64,000 nucleotides of DNA, taken from positions 62,001 to 126,000 of the forward strand of contig NZ_LAVA02000018.1 in NCBI RefSeq assembly GCF_000974985.2. The letters are read 5' to 3'. A model generated the notes under the pieces. It searched no databases. It was not told the origin of the DNA and saw only the letters and a list, made by a program, of their open reading frames with translations. Of the stretch, positions 52,651 through 61,556 are shown one piece after another. Both the position numbers and the translations under genes were made by a program. Within the stretch, counting starts at the first letter, position 1. The number at the start of each line of letters is the position of its first letter. The DNA is from Streptomyces mangrovisoli. Its GTDB lineage: Bacteria; Actinomycetota; Actinomycetes; Streptomycetales; Streptomycetaceae.

Positions 52651-52974
52651 GTGCGTGTGCGACCGGTGCCCGGGATCAGCGTCCGGGTCGACGCCGACGG
52701 ATACCTGGAGCTGGTGACGCGGACCCCGGGCCGCCCGGACCGCCGACTGCGCTGCCCACCCACCGGCACCCTGATGTGGATCACGCTGCGCCGCTGCGAC
52801 GGCGACATCGCGCGGGCCGCCCGCCAGCTCGCCGCGCTGTGGCCGACCGACCCCGCCAACGCCCGCGCCGACCTGGAGCTCTGGGTGGAGGAGCTGCGCG
52901 ACGCGGGCGTACTGCGCGCCGACCCCCGGCCCCCTCCCCACCGCTCCTCCGGCCCGGCTCGACCACCCGTGTAG
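52651..52974 (+). CDS. PqqD-like small protein (candidate RiPP recognition element)
   Basis: 107 residues from GTG 52651; GTG 52645 and GTG 52657 are alternatives around a GGGAGG at 52640-52645. ISVRVDADGYLELVTRTPG forms the beta-hairpin part. PPTGTLMWITLRRCDGDIAR and AARQLAALW, then ANARADLELWVEELRDAGVL, form the three-helix winged-helix pattern of PqqD proteins. PqqD-type domains bind leader peptides of ribosomally made, modified peptides and deliver them to modifying enzymes. Here it lies 1 kb downstream of the small DIGWPTR protein and immediately before LAL regulator 3 (60-bp gap). No radical-SAM or other obvious PqqD partner is visible in the window, so the role as leader binder is inference from the fold. 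Confidence 0.65.
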   Translation: MRVRPVPGISVRVDADGYLELVTRTPGRPDRRLRCPPTGTLMWITLRRCDGDIARAARQLAALWPTDPANARADLELWVEELRDAGVLRADPRPPPHRSSGPARPPV

Positions 52975-53034
52975 GGGTCCCCACCACGCTGACCGACGTC
53001 AGGGGTGACCTTTACGGCCCGGAACGGGGGGACC

Positions 53035-56000
53035 ATGAGGTTCGTTGGCAGGACGGCGGTGCTCGACGCCTTGGACCAGGCCCTCGCGGACTGCGCGGCC
53101 GGCACCTCCGGCACCGTTCTGATCGAGGCGGCCGCGGGCCTGGGCAAGAGCGCCCTCGCCGACACCGTCGCCGAACGCGCCGCCGCGGCGGGCGCCCTCG
53201 CGCTGAGCGCGGTCTGCTACGCCGACGAGCAGCGCCTCCCGCTCGGCGTCCTGCACCGCCTCGCCCTCGGCCACCCCTCGCTCGCCCCGGCCACGGGCAT
53301 GTCCGAGGCGCGCGCGGCGGACCGGCAGGCGTTCTGCACCGGCGTGCACGCGCTGAGCGAGCGGAGCCCGGTCGTGGTGTGCGTCGACGACCTCCATCAC
53401 GCCGACGACGCCTCTCTTGCCCACCTGCACCACCTCGCCCGGCACTCCCGCGGCCGACGGGTGCTGCTGGTGGCGACCGCCGCCGCGCACCACGACGGCG
53501 CCGCTCCCGCCTTCCTCACCGAGCTGATGCGCCGGCCCGGCTTCCGCCGGATCCGCCTGGAACGGCTGACCCCCGCCGAGACCGCCCACGCCGCCCACGC
53601 CTGCCCCGGCGGCCCCCGCGCCACGGCCCTGTACGCCGCCAGTGGCGGCAACCCCCTGCTGCTGCGCGCCCTGCTCGAGGAACACGCCCCGCAGCAACCG
53701 GAACCGATGCCCGGCCGCACCGCCCGATACGCGGACGACGGCGGGTACGCAGACGACGGCGGGTACGCGGACGGCGGCGGCAACGCGGACGGCGGCGGCA
53801 ACGCGGACGACACCGGACGCGCGGCCAGGGACTGCGCGGACGACGGCGGCAACCCGGACGACACGGGGTGCGCGGACGGGAACTGCGCGAACGACGACTG
53901 CGCGGACCCGGTGGCCGGACCGCCCGTACCGGCGGCCAACGGTCCCTACGCCCAGGCCGTGACCGCGTGCCTGCGCAGCAGCGGCCCCGCGGCGCTCGAC
54001 GTCGCCGCCGCGGCGGCCGTACTCGACGGCGCTGCGTCCGCGGCGCGCGTGATCCGGCTGCTGGGCGGCGCGCCGACCGCGGCCCAGGACGCCGTCGCCG
54101 CGTTGGAGGCCGCCGGGGTGCTCGACGGCGGCCGCATACGTCATCCGGCGGCCCGCGAGGCGGTGCTCGCCGGGCTCGGTGCCGAGGAGCACACCGCGCT
54201 GTGCCGGGGGGCGGCGCGCGTGCTGCGCGAGGACGGCGCCCCGCTCCCCGACGCGGCCGCCCCGCTGCTGGCCACCGCGCGCGGCACGGCCGGAACGGGC
54301 GGGGCGGGCGGTCCGGCGGGTGCGGCCGGTACGGGCGGCACGAGCCGTGGGGGCGGCGTCGGCGGCGCGGATCGCGCGGTGTTCGCCGCCACCCCGGCCG
54401 AGACCGACCTGCTGCGCGCCGCCGCCGAGGAGCTCCTCGCCCGCGACGAGGCCGCCGTCGCGCTGCGCCTGCTGGAACTCGCCCACGCCACCTGCACCGA
54501 TCCGCCGCGGCGCGACACCCTGCGCGTGCGACTGGCCCGAGCGACGTGGCGGATCGACCCGGTCGCGGCCGAGGCGCATCTGGAGGCGGCCCTCGAAGCC
54601 CTGGCGGCGGACCGGGCGGCGGGTGAGCAGGTGGTGCAGCCGCTGCTCCAGTTGCTGCACGCGCAGGGCCGTATCGCGGACGCCGCCGCCGTCCTGACCG
54701 CCCAGCAGCCGCCGCACCCGTTCGACGCCACGCATGACGACCTGGGTCGACGCCCCGGCGGCCCGCACCCGGACACGCCGAGCGGCACCCGCCCCGGGTC
54801 CGACACCGGTACCGGCACCTACGACGGCTGGGGGACCGAGCCCGCCACCGGCACCGGCCTCGACGACCGCCGGCCCCGCGAGACCCAGGACGCCCTGGAC
54901 AGCCTGCTGTCCCGCCGCGAACGCCCCGGCGGTCCCGGCCGCCCCGACCAGCGTGAGCAGCCGGACCGCCCCGAGGAGCCGGAGCGGTGGGACCGCCCCG
55001 AGCGGCCGGGAGAGCAGCCGGACCGGTGGGATCGGCCCGAGCGTCCGGAGGACCCGGAGCGCCCCCACCGCTGGAACCGTCCGGACCAGCCGGACCCCTG
55101 GAGCCGGCAGGACCGACCGGCGGTCCCGGCGCGACCGGCCCACCCGAACCGCCGGGGCGGCCCGGAGCGTCCGGCGGCGGCCCCTCCCCTCCCCGGCCCC
55201 CTGGACGCCGTACTGGACGCGGACACCGCCGAGACCGAGCGCCTGCTGCACGCCACGCAGCTGACCGAGGCGACCTGGGCCCCGCTCGCCCAGGCCGTGC
55301 AGTCGCTGCTGCTGGGCCCTCGGCCGGAGCGGGCGGTGCTGTGGAGCGGGCGGCTGCTGGAGGAGGCCGCACGGCGCGGCGCGCCGGGCTGGCAGGCGGT
55401 GTTCGGCACCTGGCACGCCGAGGCGCTGGCCCGCACCGGGGACTTGGCGGGCGCTGCCCGGCACGCGGCGCAGGCGCTGGAGACGCTGGCCCCGGTGTCG
55501 GCGTCCGTGTACGCCTGCGCGCCCGCGGCGGTGCTGATACGGGTGCGCGGCGCCCTCGGCCAGTACGCGGAGGCGTCCCGGCTGCTGGACGTGCCGCTGG
55601 CCCCGGGGGCGCTGTCCGGCGTGCACGGGCTGGCCTGGCTTCGGGCGCGCGGGCTGCATCAGCTGACGGCACGTCAGCCGCAGGCGGCGTTGGCGGACTT
55701 CGTACGGGTGGGCCGCCTGATGGAACGCTGGGGCGTGGACCGGCCGGCGCTGCTGCCGTGGCGGACCGACGCCGCGGAGGCGCTGTTGCGGCTGGGCCGC
55801 CCGCAGCAGGCGGAGCAGCTGGCGAGCGCCCAGCTCGCCCTGCCCGACGGGCAGCGGCCGTGGGTGCGGGGCCGGTCGCTGCGGGTGCGGGGGCTGGCCG
55901 CGGGCGCGCCGCGTCGGCGGCTGGCGCTGCTGACCCAGGCGCACCAGGAACTGGGCCGGTGCGGGGACCGGGTGGCCGCCGCCCGCGCGCTGGCCGATCT

Positions 56001-56415
56001 GGGGCAGGCGATGCAGGGCGAGGGCGGCGCGGCGGCCAAGGGCAACGCGATGATCCGTACCGCGTGGAACCTGGCCAAGGAGTGCGGTGCCGAGGCGCTG
56101 TGCCGGGAGATCCTGCCCGACGCGCCGTCCGCGCCGGTCGCGCCGTCCGGCCGTACCTCCGGTGCCGCGCGGCCCGAACAGCGGCCGCGCGAGCGGAGCG
56201 TGTTGAGCGGCTCCGAGCAGCGGGTGGCCACGCTGGCGGCGCAGGGGCTGACCAACCGGGAGATCTCGGCGAAGCTGTATCTGACGGTCAGCACGGTCGA
56301 GCAGCACCTCACCCGGGTCTACCGCAAGCTGCACATCAGCAGCCGCGGGGACCTGCCGGTGGAACTCGCGGCCGGCGCCCGCACCGCGCCGGCCGGCCTC
56401 CCGGGCGCCCCCTGA
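53035..56415 (+). CDS. LAL-family LuxR regulator 3, with repeat expansions
   Basis: 1126 residues from the ATG at 53035 (MRFVGRTAVLDALDQALADC, the usual LAL opening), with a GGGGGGA 5 nt upstream. Walker A AAAGLGKSALAD and Walker B VVVCVDDLHHADD are intact. The HTH at the C-terminus is LSGSEQRVATLAAQGLTNRE followed by VSTVEQHLTRVYRKLHI. Two long low-complexity insertions enlarge the protein: YADDGG/NADGGG repeats after the SGGNPLLLRALLEEH segment (about residues 232-290), and a charged RPERP/DRWDRPE region (about 630-720). A spacer rich in Gly/Thr/Ala occurs near residue 425. It is downstream of, and probably co-transcribed with, the PqqD-like gene. Confidence 0.9.
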   Translation: MRFVGRTAVLDALDQALADCAAGTSGTVLIEAAAGLGKSALADTVAERAAAAGALALSAVCYADEQRLPLGVLHRLALGHPSLAPATGMSEARAADRQAFCTGVHALSERSPVVVCVDDLHHADDASLAHLHHLARHSRGRRVLLVATAAAHHDGAAPAFLTELMRRPGFRRIRLERLTPAETAHAAHACPGGPRATALYAASGGNPLLLRALLEEHAPQQPEPMPGRTARYADDGGYADDGGYADGGGNADGGGNADDTGRAARDCADDGGNPDDTGCADGNCANDDCADPVAGPPVPAANGPYAQAVTACLRSSGPAALDVAAAAAVLDGAASAARVIRLLGGAPTAAQDAVAALEAAGVLDGGRIRHPAAREAVLAGLGAEEHTALCRGAARVLREDGAPLPDAAAPLLATARGTAGTGGAGGPAGAAGTGGTSRGGGVGGADRAVFAATPAETDLLRAAAEELLARDEAAVALRLLELAHATCTDPPRRDTLRVRLARATWRIDPVAAEAHLEAALEALAADRAAGEQVVQPLLQLLHAQGRIADAAAVLTAQQPPHPFDATHDDLGRRPGGPHPDTPSGTRPGSDTGTGTYDGWGTEPATGTGLDDRRPRETQDALDSLLSRRERPGGPGRPDQREQPDRPEEPERWDRPERPGEQPDRWDRPERPEDPERPHRWNRPDQPDPWSRQDRPAVPARPAHPNRRGGPERPAAAPPLPGPLDAVLDADTAETERLLHATQLTEATWAPLAQAVQSLLLGPRPERAVLWSGRLLEEAARRGAPGWQAVFGTWHAEALARTGDLAGAARHAAQALETLAPVSASVYACAPAAVLIRVRGALGQYAEASRLLDVPLAPGALSGVHGLAWLRARGLHQLTARQPQAALADFVRVGRLMERWGVDRPALLPWRTDAAEALLRLGRPQQAEQLASAQLALPDGQRPWVRGRSLRVRGLAAGAPRRRLALLTQAHQELGRCGDRVAAARALADLGQAMQGEGGAAAKGNAMIRTAWNLAKECGAEALCREILPDAPSAPVAPSGRTSGAARPEQRPRERSVLSGSEQRVATLAAQGLTNREISAKLYLTVSTVEQHLTRVYRKLHISSRGDLPVELAAGARTAPAGLPGAP
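53728..53900 (+). repeat. 18-bp-type coding minisatellite inside LAL regulator 3
   Basis: Imperfect units near TACGCGGACGACGGCGGG (Tyr/Asn-Ala-Asp-Asp/Gly-Gly-Gly) begin at 53728 and decay into NPDDTG/CADG variants. The position in the protein corresponds to the YGD repeats of LAL regulator 1. Confidence 0.75.
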
Positions 56416-56463
56416 TGCCCGCCCGCCGCCTCCCCCCGCGCGAGCGCCCCCTGGCGTCGTCCC

Positions 56464-56540
56464 GCGACCGCCACGACCGCCGTCACCGCCACCGTGACCG
56501 CCATCTCCGCCGCCGTGACCGCCATGTCCGCCGTCACCGT
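56464..56540. repeat. GACCGCC-rich short tandem repeats
   Basis: CGACCGCC/GTGACCGCCAT units recur about seven times in the 338-bp gap between LAL regulator 3 and the KASIII-like gene. The rest of that gap shows no gene. Confidence 0.55.
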
Positions 56541-56753
56541 TCCGGTGCCCGCCCTCGGCCCCTGCCGTACCCCTGTCGTACCCCTGTCGGCGCGGGGCGA
56601 AGGGCCCGTGGAAGTGAGGGGTTCACCGGCCCGGACGCGGTTCCTACCGTGGATCGCGGGGCCGTCCGTCCGCCGTGACGCGCCGCCGACGTCCGCTCCC
56701 GCCGGCGCACCGCCGCGCTGCCGCACGCCCATCGAAGATCCCAGGAGTCGACC

Positions 56754-57821
56754 GTGACCGAACAGTCCACCGCCAGGCCGGATGCCCCGGGCATAGGAAT
56801 CCTCGGCACCGGCTCGTACCTTCCGGAGGCGAAGATCTCCAACGAGCCGGTGGCCGAGCGGGCGGGGGTGACCGACGAGTGGATCCAGCGCAAGACCGGC
56901 ATCCGCTCGCGCCGCTACGCCGCCGACGACGAGGCCACCTCCGACCTGGCGGTGCACGCCGCGCGCGCCGCGCTCGCCTCGGCCGGGGTGCGCGCGGAGG
57001 ACCTCGGCTGGATCGTCGTGGCGACCTCCACCCCCGACCAGCCGCAGCCGGCCACGGCCTGCATGGTGCAGGAGCGGATCGGCGCCGTCCGGGCGGCCGC
57101 GTTCGACCTCAACTCCGTGTGCAGCGGCTTCGTGTTCGCCCTGGCGACGGTGGCCGGGCTGCTGGCGCAGCGCGCGGCCGGCACCACGAGCCCGCCGCTG
57201 GGACTGGTGATCGGCGCCGACCTGTACTCCCGCATCATCGACCCGGCGGACCGGCGCACGGCGATCCTCTTCGGCGACGGCGCGGGGGCGGTGGTGCTGG
57301 GCGCGGTGCCGTCCGGCCGCGGCATCATCGGTTCCCATCTCGCCAGTCACGGACATCTCAGCGACCTGATCCGGGTCGAGGCCGGCGGCAGCCGTGCCCC
57401 GGCCTCCGCACGGACGCTCGCCGAGGGCGGGCACTACTTCAAGATGAACGGCCGCGCCGTCTTCGAGTACGTCCAGCGGGAACTGCCCCGCGCGGTCTCG
57501 GACGTCCTGAAGGCCTACGCCGTCGAGCCGGACGAGGTCGACCACTTCGTGCCGCACCAGGCCAACGGTGTCCTGCTCGGCACGATCCTGCCGGAGCTCG
57601 GCCTGCCCCGGGCCCGCACCCATCTCACTGTCGCGGAGCACGGCAACACCAGCGCGTCGTCGATCCCGCTGGCCCTGGACGAGGCGAACCGGCAGGGCGC
57701 CCTCAAGGACGGCGAGGTGGTGCTGCTGGCCGGCTTCGGCGGCGGTATGTCCCTGGGCGCCACCCTGTTGCGCTGGACCGGTCCCGCGCACACGCCGGTC
57801 CGGTCGGCGGCGGCCGCCTGA
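56754..57821 (+). CDS. 3-oxoacyl-ACP synthase III-like enzyme (FabH family)
   Basis: 355 residues from a GTG at 56754, with an AGGAG 8 nt upstream. The KASIII triad is complete: Cys123 in LNSVCSGFVFA, His268 in VPHQAN, Asn298 in HGNTSASSIPLAL. The glycine-rich LLAGFGGGMSLGATLLRW ends the fold. Housekeeping FabH is normally inside a fab operon; this copy stands alone beside regulators and a VOC gene, which points to secondary metabolism. Possible roles are making a short acyl starter, acyl transfer to the free ACP at 61729, or supplying a C4 unit toward ethylmalonyl-CoA. The sequence does not decide among them. Confidence 0.88.
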   Translation: MTEQSTARPDAPGIGILGTGSYLPEAKISNEPVAERAGVTDEWIQRKTGIRSRRYAADDEATSDLAVHAARAALASAGVRAEDLGWIVVATSTPDQPQPATACMVQERIGAVRAAAFDLNSVCSGFVFALATVAGLLAQRAAGTTSPPLGLVIGADLYSRIIDPADRRTAILFGDGAGAVVLGAVPSGRGIIGSHLASHGHLSDLIRVEAGGSRAPASARTLAEGGHYFKMNGRAVFEYVQRELPRAVSDVLKAYAVEPDEVDHFVPHQANGVLLGTILPELGLPRARTHLTVAEHGNTSASSIPLALDEANRQGALKDGEVVLLAGFGGGMSLGATLLRWTGPAHTPVRSAAAA

Positions 57822-57950
57822 GAGGACCGCGCGCGGGTCACGCCCGCCGCGACGGGTGCCGTACGACCGTGGGAGCGCGTGCCCGGTCCGGGCGCGGGGG
57901 CCGTGGGCAGGCACCCGCGCCCGGACGTGACGGACGTGGCCCGGCCGGGG

Positions 57951-58757
57951 TCAGGCGGGCTGCTGCGGCACGGTGGCCGCGATCACCGAGAAGACGGCGC
58001 CCTGCGGGTCGGCCAGTACGGCCATCCGGCCCGCGACCATGTCGAACGGCGGGGCGAGCACCGTGGCACCGGCCCGTGCCGCGGCGGCGACCACGCTGTC
58101 GACGTCGTCGACGGCGAAGTAGACCATCCAGTGCGGCGGGGTCCCGGGCGGGGCCTGGTCGAGGTTCATCATGCCGCCGACGGCCCGGTCGCCGACCTGG
58201 AACTCGGTGTAGCCCTCGGCGCCCTCCATCGCGGACGGGACGGGGTTCATCGGCAGCGTGGCCGCGTAGAAGCGGCCGGCGGCCTCGGGGTCGCTGGTGC
58301 TCAGCTCGCTCCAGATCAGCGCGCCGTGCTCGTTGACGGTCCCGGCGCCCGGGAACGACTTCGCCTCCCAGAGCCCGAACACGGCGCCCTGCGGGTCGGC
58401 GACGACCGCCATGCGGCCGAGGTCCATGACGTCCATGCCCGGCATGACCACCTTGCCGCCGACGTCGCCCGCCTTGCCGAGGGTGTCGTCGACGCTCTCC
58501 GTGGCCAGGTACGTCGTCCAGACCGCCGGCGGCATCGGGTCGGGGCGGGAGCCGTCGGGGTTCATGGCGGCCATGATCCCGGCGACCGGGCGGCCCTTGA
58601 GCGTGCAGACCGCGTACCCGCCGGTCTCGGGCGGGCCGATCTCGCCCTGCCAGCCGAAGAGGTCGCGGTAGAAGTCGATGGCGGCCTGCTGGTCGGGGAT
58701 CATCAGATCGATCCAGCAGGGGGTGCCGGCCAGGTAGGGGGTGTTCTTCTCGGGCAC
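57951..58757 (-). CDS. Two-domain VOC (glyoxalase/bleomycin-resistance fold) protein
   Basis: 268 residues from a GTG at 58757, with a GGAG 6 nt upstream. Two homologous VOC halves are visible: CWIDLMIPDQQAAIDFYRDLFGWQ with VVADPQGAVFGLWE, and IWSELSTSDPEAAGRFYAAT with VLADPQGAVFSVIA. Streptomyces proteins of this layout are usually annotated as hydrolases or resistance proteins without a proved reaction. Metal ligands are not clearly conserved. It is convergent with the KASIII-like gene. Confidence 0.85.
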   Translation of the reverse strand: MPEKNTPYLAGTPCWIDLMIPDQQAAIDFYRDLFGWQGEIGPPETGGYAVCTLKGRPVAGIMAAMNPDGSRPDPMPPAVWTTYLATESVDDTLGKAGDVGGKVVMPGMDVMDLGRMAVVADPQGAVFGLWEAKSFPGAGTVNEHGALIWSELSTSDPEAAGRFYAATLPMNPVPSAMEGAEGYTEFQVGDRAVGGMMNLDQAPPGTPPHWMVYFAVDDVDSVVAAAARAGATVLAPPFDMVAGRMAVLADPQGAVFSVIAATVPQQPA

Positions 58758-58945
58758 TGGAGCTCCGTCGGGCGATGGTGGGGAAGAGACGGCCCGTCCA
58801 TACCCGCCCTTCCCGCCCGACCAATCCACCCATTCGGGTGATACAGCACCCGAACGGCCGTACGACGTCGCGCTCGGCGGCGTGCGGGCGGGGGCGTTGG
58901 AGCGGCGTGGCGCGGGAGGGTGTGCCGTCCCGCGCCGCGCCGGGA

Positions 58946-59764
58946 TCAGGCGGCGAACAGGTCGAAGGTGGAGGTGCGGCGCGGGCCCGCGAGCACGTCC
59001 AGCTGCGGGTCGACGGTGAGCATCGCCTGGTGCAGCCGCTGGAGCTGCGGCGAGGGCTCCACCCCCAGTTCGCCGATGAGACGGCCGCGCAGTCGGCGGT
59101 AGACGTCCAGGGCGGCCGCCTGGCGCCCCGACCGGTACAGGGCCACCATCAGCTGCGAGTGCAGTCCCTCGTGCTGGGGATGACGGGCGGTCAGCTCCGT
59201 GAGCTCGGCGAGCAGTCCGGAGTGCCGGCCCAGGCGCAGATCGGCGTCGATGCGCCGCTCCACGGTCACCAGACGGCTCTCCTGGAGGCGTACCACCTCG
59301 ATCTGGAGCACGGGCCCGGTGCGTACGTCGACCAGGGCGGGGCCGCGCCACAGCTCCAGGGCGCCGCGCAGCCGGGCGGCGGCGACGAGGTTGTCGCCGT
59401 GCTCGAAGGCGGCCTGGCCCTCGCGCACCAGCCGTTCGTAGGTGTGCACGTCGACGCTCTCGTCGGGGACCTGGAGCACGTAGCCGCCGTAGCGGGTGGC
59501 GAGCACGTCCTTGGCGGCGCCGGCACCGGTGCCGAGGGCGGTGCCCAGGCGCCGGCGCAGTTGCAGGATGTACGTCTGCAGCGTGGTGAGCGCGCTCTGC
59601 GGCAGGGTGCTGCCCCAGATCTCCTCCATCAAGGTGGGCACGGGCAGCACCCGCCCCGGGTACAGGGCCAGCAGCGCCAGCAGTTGGCGTGGCTTGCCCG
59701 CGCTCGGGACGATCGATCCCCCGTTGACCTCGGCGTGCAACGGTCCCAGAACCTGCATCCTCAC
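58946..59764 (-). CDS. SARP-family transcriptional activator (small, AfsR/DnrI type)
   Basis: 272 residues from GTG 59764 (GGAGG 6 nt upstream; ATG 59758 is an alternative). The N-terminal OmpR-type winged helix is MRMQVLGPLHAEVNGGSIV with KPRQLLALLALYPGRVLPV and QTYILQLRRRL plus GYVLQVP. The C-terminal bacterial transcriptional activation domain (BTAD) shows HPQHEGLHSQLMVALYRSGR and ALDVYRRLRGRLIGELGVEP. SARPs bind heptameric direct repeats at biosynthetic promoters and switch on antibiotic clusters, so this is the likely pathway-specific activator of one of the two arms. Confidence 0.93.
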   Translation of the reverse strand: MRMQVLGPLHAEVNGGSIVPSAGKPRQLLALLALYPGRVLPVPTLMEEIWGSTLPQSALTTLQTYILQLRRRLGTALGTGAGAAKDVLATRYGGYVLQVPDESVDVHTYERLVREGQAAFEHGDNLVAAARLRGALELWRGPALVDVRTGPVLQIEVVRLQESRLVTVERRIDADLRLGRHSGLLAELTELTARHPQHEGLHSQLMVALYRSGRQAAALDVYRRLRGRLIGELGVEPSPQLQRLHQAMLTVDPQLDVLAGPRRTSTFDLFAA

Positions 59765-60112
59765 GGTGTCCTCCGCGTCCCCCGCACGGCGCCGGGTGCT
59801 TGTCCGTGGACTGGCGCATGGCCGGAAATCATCCGGCTTCCCACGCTAGCCGCAGGCCGCGTGCGCCCCGCATTCCTCCAGCGGCTCTTGAGCGGACGTC
59901 GATACGGTCCCGAGCCCGCGCCCGGCCGCCGGGCGGCGCGCCATGTCCACGCGCCGCTCGTGGACTTCGGCCGAGCGGCGCAGGTCGCGGGCGGTCCGTA
60001 CAGCCCGGGGCGGGGGCGGTGAGAGGGTCCGGGAGGGCGCGTGGCGCCGCTGCGGCGGCCCGTCGCGCCCGGTGGCCGGCCCGGCGCCGCCGGGCGGGGG
60101 CGGGGCCGGGTG
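59765..60112. other. Intergenic region upstream of the SARP gene, 348 bp
   Basis: No gene is recognised. A small GCCGGA/TCCGGC inverted repeat lies at 59821-59837, about 60 bp from the SARP start. No TTGGCAA-type box is present. Confidence 0.5.
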
Positions 60113-61489
60113 TCAGGCGCGGGCGCGACCGTCCACCGGGCGCTGCGCGCCCCTTCCGGCGCGGCGCCAATGGCGCGTTCCGCTTCCGCTTCCGCTCACG
60201 CTTCCCTTTCCGGGGTTTCCGTTTCCGGCAGCAGCCGTGGGCCTGCGGACGGGAACGGCGGCGCGCGCGGGCGCGGGCGCCGACACGGGGGCCGGATCGA
60301 CGACGTCGACCGGGGTGGCCGGGTCGGCGTCCCGGACGCTGTCGCGCAGGGCGGCGGCGAAGCGGGCGAGGTCCGTCTCGGTGGTGTCCGGGCCCAGGGA
60401 GGCGCGCAGCAGGGCGGGGCCGGGCAGCAGCGGGGTGTGGTCGGCGGCCGTCTTGCCGACCAGGACGCCCCGTCCGGCGAGCCGGTGCGCCAGGCGGGCG
60501 GCGCCCAGGCGGGGATGCCCGAAGGCCAGGACGGCGGGCACGCGCGGGTCGGCGCCACCGCCGCGCGGGTCGACGAGGTCGGCGACGGCGGGGAGGTCGC
60601 CGGGACTGGGGACGCCGGGGAGAACGGGGACGCCGGGGAGAACGGGAACATCGGACAGACCGAGGAGGTCGGTGAAGGCCGGCTCCCGGCCGCCGGCCGC
60701 CGCCACCGCCGCGCGCAGCCGCGGCATGAGCACGGTGGCGGGCCCGGCCGGACGGGCCAGGGCGGCGTTCAGAGCGGCCACGGCGGCGTCCGCGGGCGGG
60801 ACGGGCGCCGCGGTGCCGTACGGCGCGAGGGCGGCGGTCAGCCGGGCTCCGGTGCGGGCGAAGCCGACGCCGTAGGGGCCGCGCAGGAAGCGCCAGCCGT
60901 CCGCGGTCAGCAGGTCGCAGCCGATGCGCGCGGCGTCCACCGGCAGGTGGCCCACGGCGTGGGCGGCGTCGACGGCGTACAGGCAGCGCGCGCCGGCGAG
61001 CAGCCGTCCCACCTCCTCGACCGGGCCGAGCGGACCGGCCCCTGCGGGCACGTGCACCAGCGACACCAGCGCCACGTCGTCGTCCAGGTGAGCCGCCATC
61101 CACGCGACGTCCACTCCGCCGTCGGCGCGCAGCGGGACCACCTCCAGCCGGCAGCCGGTGCGGTCGCGCAGCGCCAGCAGGGTGCCGAGCTGGGCGGCGC
61201 CCTCGTACGGCGTCGTCCACACCCGTTCGCCGCGCCCGAGCGGCAGCCGCGCCACCAGGGTGCGGAAGGCCTCCGCCGCGCCGGGGAAGAGCACCACCTC
61301 GCCGGCCGGCACGTTCAGCAGGCGGCCCAGCCGCCGGTACACCTCGTCCTCGACGACCTCCGCCACCCGGTCCCGCAACGCGTGCGGCCCGCCGCGGTCC
61401 GCCAGGCGTACGCACTCGCCCAGCACCGCTCGTACCGCGGGGGGCATCCATCCGGTATCCGCCATGTCCAGGCGCACCATCGCGGCCAC
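60113..61489 (-). CDS. Class V aminotransferase-fold protein lacking the PLP lysine
   Basis: 458 residues from GTG 61489 (GAGGGG about 10 nt upstream; ATG 61480 is an alternative). The fold is that of the NifS/isopenicillin-N-epimerase/EgtE group: LDMADTGWMPPAV, TTPYEGAAQLGTLLALRDRT, LVSLVHVPAGAGPLGPV, and PLP-Asp in LYAVDAAHAVGHLPVDA. Where relatives have GRK(F/Y)LRGP with the Schiff-base Lys, this protein has DGWRFLRGPYGVGF, so Arg200 replaces Lys. Without it normal PLP chemistry is not expected. The C-terminal about 60 residues are low-complexity, and an 18-bp duplication (nt about 60608-60644) gives PVLPGVPVLPGV. It is divergent from the ACP gene across the box-containing promoter at 61557. 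Confidence 0.82.
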   Translation of the reverse strand: MAAMVRLDMADTGWMPPAVRAVLGECVRLADRGGPHALRDRVAEVVEDEVYRRLGRLLNVPAGEVVLFPGAAEAFRTLVARLPLGRGERVWTTPYEGAAQLGTLLALRDRTGCRLEVVPLRADGGVDVAWMAAHLDDDVALVSLVHVPAGAGPLGPVEEVGRLLAGARCLYAVDAAHAVGHLPVDAARIGCDLLTADGWRFLRGPYGVGFARTGARLTAALAPYGTAAPVPPADAAVAALNAALARPAGPATVLMPRLRAAVAAAGGREPAFTDLLGLSDVPVLPGVPVLPGVPSPGDLPAVADLVDPRGGGADPRVPAVLAFGHPRLGAARLAHRLAGRGVLVGKTAADHTPLLPGPALLRASLGPDTTETDLARFAAALRDSVRDADPATPVDVVDPAPVSAPAPARAAVPVRRPTAAAGNGNPGKGSVSGSGSGTRHWRRAGRGAQRPVDGRARA

Positions 61490-61556
61490 GACCAGCCCCT
61501 CCCCTCCTCCGTCGGCGACACCTCGGGGAAATGTTCTGCCTCGATCCCTGACAGCT

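Noticed and set aside
53044..53050. TTGGCAG inside the start of LAL regulator 3 as another box
   Set aside because: Single degenerate copy within coding sequence, no array or palindromic partner.
58775..60022. Plus-strand open frame of 415 codons opposite the SARP gene
   Set aside because: It is the antisense shadow of the clear SARP reading frame (winged helix plus BTAD).
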